A stretch of 8,362 bases of DNA from Betaproteobacteria bacterium (GTDB taxonomy: Bacteria > Pseudomonadota > Gammaproteobacteria > Burkholderiales > Burkholderiaceae): the NCBI GenBank assembly GCA_018969885.1, contig JAGWXN010000143.1:1-8362 (forward strand), written 5' to 3'. Under the pieces are notes generated by a model. It had not been told where the DNA came from and did no database searches. It worked only from the letters and a program-made list of their open reading frames with translations. This document shows, one piece after another, positions 6,980-8,362 of the stretch. Position 1 is the stretch's first letter. Each line of letters starts with the position of its first letter. The position numbers and the translations under genes are program-made.

Positions 6980-7780
6980 ATGCCGCAAACCATCGATCCC
7001 GCCCTGGGCGAGGAATATCGCCGTAAGGGCTACATCTGCATTCCGGGCCTGTTGAACCAGCGCGAGGTCGACGTACTGAATACGGCTACCGAACGGGTGA
7101 TCGGCATGGACGGGCCACACGTCATGCGCGAGAAAAACGGCCTGCCGCACGTGATCTACGGCATGCACCTGCTCGACCCTCGTCTGTCAACGCTCGCACG
7201 GCACCCCAAGCTCGTGGCGATCTGCGAGCAACTCCTCGGCAAGTCGGTATACGTCCACCAGTCGCGGGTCAACGCCAAGCAGACTGGCGGCGCGATCGTC
7301 AATTGGCACCAGGACTTCGGCACCTATCACCGGGTCGATGGCGTGCCCCGCCCCGACGGGATCATGATCGCGGTGTTCCTCAATGACGTGAGCGACTACA
7401 ACGCCCCGCTGATGGCGGTGCCCGGCTCGCATGTCGAAGGGGTGGTCTCAGAGGCGAGCACCGAGACCGAGGCGGAGGATCGGGACCGTGCCTCCAAATA
7501 CCGCTACGACATCACGATGGAGCGGATGTCGCAGCTGATCGACCGCTACGGCCTCGAGCACATCACCGGCCCAGCAGGTTCAGTCGTGTTCATGAACATG
7601 CAGGTCGTACATGGTTCGACCGTCAACATCACGCCGCTTCGCCGCGTGATCCTCTATCTGAATGTCTGTACGGTCGACAACTGCGGCACGGCCTTCCGCC
7701 GTCCGGAATATCTGGCCGCACGTGACTTCAACCCGCTCCAGCCGGCCGCCGAGAACTGCCTGACCGCGCTTGCGGTCTGA
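6980..7780 (+). CDS. PhyH-family Fe(II)/2-oxoglutarate oxygenase with EctD-like active site
   Basis: Predicted cytoplasmic hydroxylase of the phytanoyl-CoA dioxygenase superfamily, 266 residues. Iron ligands are His110 and Asp112 in NWHQDFGTYH and His211 in VVHGSTVNITP; Arg222, 11 residues further on, would bind 2-oxoglutarate. GPAGSVVFMN (197-206) and APLMAVPGSH (142-151) are further family landmarks. The active-site stretch resembles the ectoine hydroxylase signature WHSDFETWHxEDGMP in order and spacing, but Ser is replaced by Gln, Glu by Gly, and Trp by Tyr. No ectoine biosynthesis gene is in view, so ectoine is not the assumed substrate. AAGGAG (6968-6973) lies six bases before the ATG. 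Position inside the importer operon suggests it hydroxylates the imported compound or a product of it. Real phytanoyl-CoA activity is unlikely in this setting. Confidence 0.92.
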   Translation: MPQTIDPALGEEYRRKGYICIPGLLNQREVDVLNTATERVIGMDGPHVMREKNGLPHVIYGMHLLDPRLSTLARHPKLVAICEQLLGKSVYVHQSRVNAKQTGGAIVNWHQDFGTYHRVDGVPRPDGIMIAVFLNDVSDYNAPLMAVPGSHVEGVVSEASTETEAEDRDRASKYRYDITMERMSQLIDRYGLEHITGPAGSVVFMNMQVVHGSTVNITPLRRVILYLNVCTVDNCGTAFRRPEYLAARDFNPLQPAAENCLTALAV

Positions 7781-7815
7781 GCGGGCAGCCTGCTGGTTAT
7801 CAAGGAGAACCCGAA

Positions 7816-8362
7816 ATGATGCGCAGCAATCCGGTCAAGCAGAAGCTCGCCGCGGGCGGTACCGCCTACGGCACGATGGTCTTCGAATTCAACAGCCCGG
7901 GGCTCCCGGCCGCGCTCGTGGCAGCAGGCGCTGAATTTGCGCTCTATGACATGGAGCACAGCGGCCTGACCATGACCGACATGAAGCAGCAGTTCGCCTA
8001 CTGCCGCGGGATCGGTCTCGTGCCGATCGTGCGTCCGCCTTCGAAAACCTATTCGGTCGTGGCAACGCTGCTCGACATCGGGGCAATGGGCCTGATGTTC
8101 CAGATGGTCGAGTCGGCCGAGGAAGCTGCCGAGCTGGTCAGCTGGACCCGCTATCCGCCACGGGGTCAACGCGGTGCGATGTTCGGTGGTGCTCACGACG
8201 ACTACGCGCCGGGCGATGTGGCGCAGAAAATGCGCGGCGCCGACGAGCGGACCTTCGTGTTGGCGATGATCGAAACCCGCAGGGGCGCCGAGAACCTCGA
8301 AAGCATTCTCGCGGTAGACGGGGTCGATGGCGGGCACCTCGGGCAATTCGACCTGTCGCTAT
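7816..8362 (+). CDS. HpcH/HpaI-type aldolase, 5' part (runs off the window)
   Basis: First 182 residues of a metal-dependent class II pyruvate-type aldolase; relatives cleave 4-hydroxy-2-oxo acids to pyruvate (or a related oxo acid) and an aldehyde. Key positions known from E. coli HpaI can be placed: His48 in YDMEHS (HpaI His45), Arg73 in VRPP (Arg70), Glu153 in IETR (Glu149) and Asp179 in QFDLS (Asp175); the last two hold the metal. TRYPPRGQRG (111-120) is another landmark. Two stretches differ from HpaI: Met151 stands where HpaI has Gln147, and the metal-site loop reads GHLGQFDLS instead of FIGPADLS. This places it in a divergent subfamily whose substrate I cannot name. AAGGAG (7802-7807) lies eight bases before the ATG; a second ATG follows at once (7819). 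About 70-80 residues should be missing. It is co-oriented with the oxygenase gene, 35 bases downstream. Confidence 0.9.
   Translation, partial: MMRSNPVKQKLAAGGTAYGTMVFEFNSPGLPAALVAAGAEFALYDMEHSGLTMTDMKQQFAYCRGIGLVPIVRPPSKTYSVVATLLDIGAMGLMFQMVESAEEAAELVSWTRYPPRGQRGAMFGGAHDDYAPGDVAQKMRGADERTFVLAMIETRRGAENLESILAVDGVDGGHLGQFDLSL

Noticed and set aside
6322..6993. 223-codon open frame on the - strand opposite the second ATPase
   Set aside because: It lies wholly opposite a well-supported ATPase gene with all its motifs and shows no recognisable domain.
7781..7815. Possible hairpin or terminator between the oxygenase and aldolase genes
   Set aside because: Only CAGC/GCTG with a two-base loop is present and no T-run. 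The gap is a simple leader carrying the aldolase ribosome site.
7654..8346. 230-codon open frame on the - strand opposite the oxygenase end and the aldolase
   Set aside because: It crosses two well-supported + strand genes and their ribosome site, and has no recognisable motif.

Overview
The window looks like a chromosomal catabolic or uptake locus from a high-GC Pseudomonadota. The evidence is dense GC-rich coding, short intergenic gaps, strong AGGAGG-type ribosome sites, and a Sec-type signal peptide without a lipoprotein cysteine on the binding protein. I cannot decide between alpha- and betaproteobacteria from the sequence. There are no tRNA or rRNA genes, CRISPR arrays, insertion sequences or phage genes.

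Layout. (1) Positions 1-408 hold the 3' part of a short-chain dehydrogenase/reductase (SDR) gene on the + strand, cut by the window edge. It lacks the catalytic Tyr and Lys of its family. (2) A 152-base convergent gap follows, with one 8-bp inverted repeat. (3) Positions 561-1442 on the - strand hold a TauD/TfdA-type Fe(II)/2-oxoglutarate dioxygenase. (4) A 193-base divergent region carries a candidate promoter for each direction and a perfect 6+6 inverted repeat inside the + strand promoter. (5) Positions 1636-6960 hold a complete five-gene Dpp/Opp-type ABC importer: binding protein, two permeases, two ATPases. (6) In the same operon lie a PhyH-family Fe(II)/2-oxoglutarate oxygenase with an EctD-like active site (6980-7780) and an HpcH/HpaI-type aldolase (7816 to the window end, truncated).

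How the genes may work together. From the binding protein to the aldolase, seven + strand genes are separated by -4 to +35 bases, so they are most likely one transcript. The simplest reading is import of a small peptide-like or polar organic solute, oxidation by one or both 2-oxoglutarate oxygenases, and retro-aldol cleavage by the HpcH/HpaI enzyme. The flanking SDR may take part in the same chemistry. The substrate cannot be read from the sequence. The combination of two unrelated 2OG oxygenases, a divergent aldolase, a degenerate SDR and a dedicated importer matches no named pathway I recognise and is the most interesting aspect of the window.
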